From Halodesulfovibrio aestuarii (GTDB taxonomy: Bacteria > Desulfobacterota > Desulfovibrionia > Desulfovibrionales > Desulfovibrionaceae): DNA of 64,000 nucleotides. Under the pieces are notes generated by a model. It did not search any database and was not told where the DNA came from. It was given only the letters and a program-made list of their open reading frames with translations. The stretch lies in NCBI RefSeq assembly GCF_050571805.1, contig NZ_CP192219.1. The stretch is one strand, 5' to 3'. Numbering within the stretch: the stretch's first letter is position 1; each line of letters begins with the position of its first letter. Both the position numbers and the translations under genes were made by a program. Positions 62,808-64,000 of this stretch are shown piece by piece.

Positions 62808-64000
62808 ATGGCATATTTCTTTTTAGCAGTAGCTGCGCTGGTTGTTGGGTACCTTGTCTATAGTAAGGTGGTAGAGGCAAACTTCGGTGCGGATACGTGT
62901 AGGGCAACTCCGGCGTGCAGGCTAGAGGACGGAGTGGATTTTGTTAAGATGAATAAGAAGCAGGCATACCTTATCCAGCTTCTGAATATTGCAGGCCTTG
63001 GTCCGATTTTCGGCCCTATTCTTGGAGCGCTGTACGGCCCGACTGCTCTTGTATGGATAGTTATAGGCAGTATCTTTGCCGGTGGGGTGCATGATTACTT
63101 TTCGGGCATGATGTCCGTTCGATATGACGGTAAATCTATTCCGGATGCTGTGGGGTACAACCTTGGCTCATTCGCCAAGCAGTTCATGAATGTTTTTTCC
63201 ATCGTTCTCCTGCTTCTTGTAGGTGTTGTCTTTGTACTTGGGCCAGCAGAGCTTTTGGCCAAAAAAATTAGCTTCGGATTTGATGACATAACCTATGCAA
63301 AGTACGCATGGACAGCGGCTATTTTTGGGTATTACTTCATTGCAACCATTCTTCCTGTGGATAAAATTATTGGTCGCCTCTATCCACTCTTTGCCGTGAC
63401 CCTGATTATTATGGCCGTAGGTTTAACCACCATGCTCATCTGGGACGGCTATGACTTCTATCCAAACGGTCTTTCTCTTGCCAATACCAACCCGCAAGGC
63501 TTACCGATCTGGCCGCTCATTTTTATTACCATTGCTTGTGGCGCTATCTCCGGTTTCCATGCGACACAGTCTCCGCTCATGTCCCGCTGTATTCCGGATG
63601 AAAAATGCGGACGTCCCGTATTTTACGGAGCTATGATTGGTGAAGGTCTGATCGCACTCGTATGGGCAACTTTGGGTATGACTTTCTACAAAACACCGGA
63701 AGCACTTCAGGCCGTAATCTCAAACGGTGGCCCTGCAGCCGTTGTTGACCAGATTTCTGTTACTCTCATGGGGCCGATAGGCGGCTTTCTCGCTATCATA
63801 GGTGTAATCGCATTGCCGATTACCTCTGGTGATACGGCTTTCCGTTCTGCACGTCTCATTATCGCAGATTTCTTTAAGATGCCGCAGAAGGAAGGCTATA
63901 AACGTCTTATCATCGCAGTACCGCTGTTTGCGATTGGTTTTCTTATCACAAGAACTGAATTTTCTGTTATCTGGCGTTACTTCGGTTTTGCAAACTCAAC
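62808..64000 (+). CDS. cstA: Carbon starvation protein CstA (pyruvate/peptide transporter), 3' partial
   Basis: The first 397 residues of a polytopic inner-membrane transporter are in the window; the gene continues past the right edge. It starts MAYFFLAVAALVVGYLVYSK with AAGGAG upstream. Family segments LNIAGLGPIFGPILGALYGP, FAGGVHDYFSGMMSVRYDGK and GAISGFHATQSPLMSRCI are clear. CstA-type carriers take up pyruvate or peptides in starvation. Confidence 0.93.
   Translation, partial: MAYFFLAVAALVVGYLVYSKVVEANFGADTCRATPACRLEDGVDFVKMNKKQAYLIQLLNIAGLGPIFGPILGALYGPTALVWIVIGSIFAGGVHDYFSGMMSVRYDGKSIPDAVGYNLGSFAKQFMNVFSIVLLLLVGVVFVLGPAELLAKKISFGFDDITYAKYAWTAAIFGYYFIATILPVDKIIGRLYPLFAVTLIIMAVGLTTMLIWDGYDFYPNGLSLANTNPQGLPIWPLIFITIACGAISGFHATQSPLMSRCIPDEKCGRPVFYGAMIGEGLIALVWATLGMTFYKTPEALQAVISNGGPAAVVDQISVTLMGPIGGFLAIIGVIALPITSGDTAFRSARLIIADFFKMPQKEGYKRLIIAVPLFAIGFLITRTEFSVIWRYFGFANS

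Noticed and set aside
1..64000. tRNA, rRNA and CRISPR search by eye
   Set aside because: No T-loop motif in an intergenic region, no rRNA-like sequence and no regularly spaced repeats were seen.

Overview
The window looks like chromosome from an anaerobic, motile, Gram-negative sulfate-reducer-type deltaproteobacterium (Desulfovibrionales; a marine Halodesulfovibrio-like genome is my best guess, by inference). Supporting signs are a moderate-GC genome, a Wolinella-type frdCAB set joined to a split class I fumarase, an NfnAB-type bifurcating transhydrogenase, a ten-heme c-type cytochrome, a dCache chemoreceptor, FlgM and a free-standing heptose adenylyltransferase. No rRNA, tRNA or CRISPR array is visible.

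Left region (1-18311, + strand): a tightly packed specialised-metabolite operon that runs off the left edge. Order: FAAL-ACP-ACP-C-A-PCP-TE megasynthase, TonB-dependent receptor, MMPL/RND-type exporter fused in frame to a saccharopine-dehydrogenase-like oxidoreductase, small membrane protein, stand-alone thioester-reductase-like SDR, giant 2-hydroxyacyl-CoA dehydratase activase-like protein, and PP-loop amidotransferase-like protein. Stop/start overlaps indicate co-translation. The likely product is a lipopeptide or modified lipid that is exported and perhaps recaptured. A FAAL, an MMPL-like exporter and a saccharopine-dehydrogenase-fold reductase also occur together in mycobacterial PDIM-type lipid loci. 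This is the strongest candidate for an undescribed system.

18.3-26.2 kb: a decayed IS3-family element with recognisable terminal repeats (18517-19743) borders the operon. It is followed by divergent benE / XRE-cupin regulator genes sharing palindromic operators, a small alpha/beta hydrolase, a cyclase-family amidohydrolase, a 50-residue zinc ribbon, an unknown protein and a cysteine desulfidase (cyuA).

26.3-32 kb (AT-rich, accessory): an Rhs protein with a small downstream membrane protein, a probable displaced Rhs tip with a second membrane protein, an IS3 orfA remnant whose ribosome-binding site lies inside a hairpin, an integrase fragment, a GNAT acetyltransferase, an M15-type lipoprotein peptidase and an unknown protein. 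A candidate small RNA gene lies at about 32158-32245.

32.4-55 kb (mostly core): universal stress protein, pgpA, maf, flgM, Zn/Cd P-type ATPase, multiheme cytochrome, a second structured-RNA candidate (about 41.3-41.44 kb), a minus-strand operon mutY-M50 protease-trpS-ykgJ-hldE/rfaE2, a Lar-PilZ protein, a thioredoxin-fold/thioredoxin-reductase fusion, an SDR-DUF2867 protein, a chemoreceptor and nfnAB.

55.8-64 kb: the minus-strand operon frdC-frdA-frdB-fumA-fumB with an inverted-repeat operator upstream, a 1.1-kb gene-free but hairpin-rich gap, a LysR regulator, and the 5' part of cstA running off the right edge.
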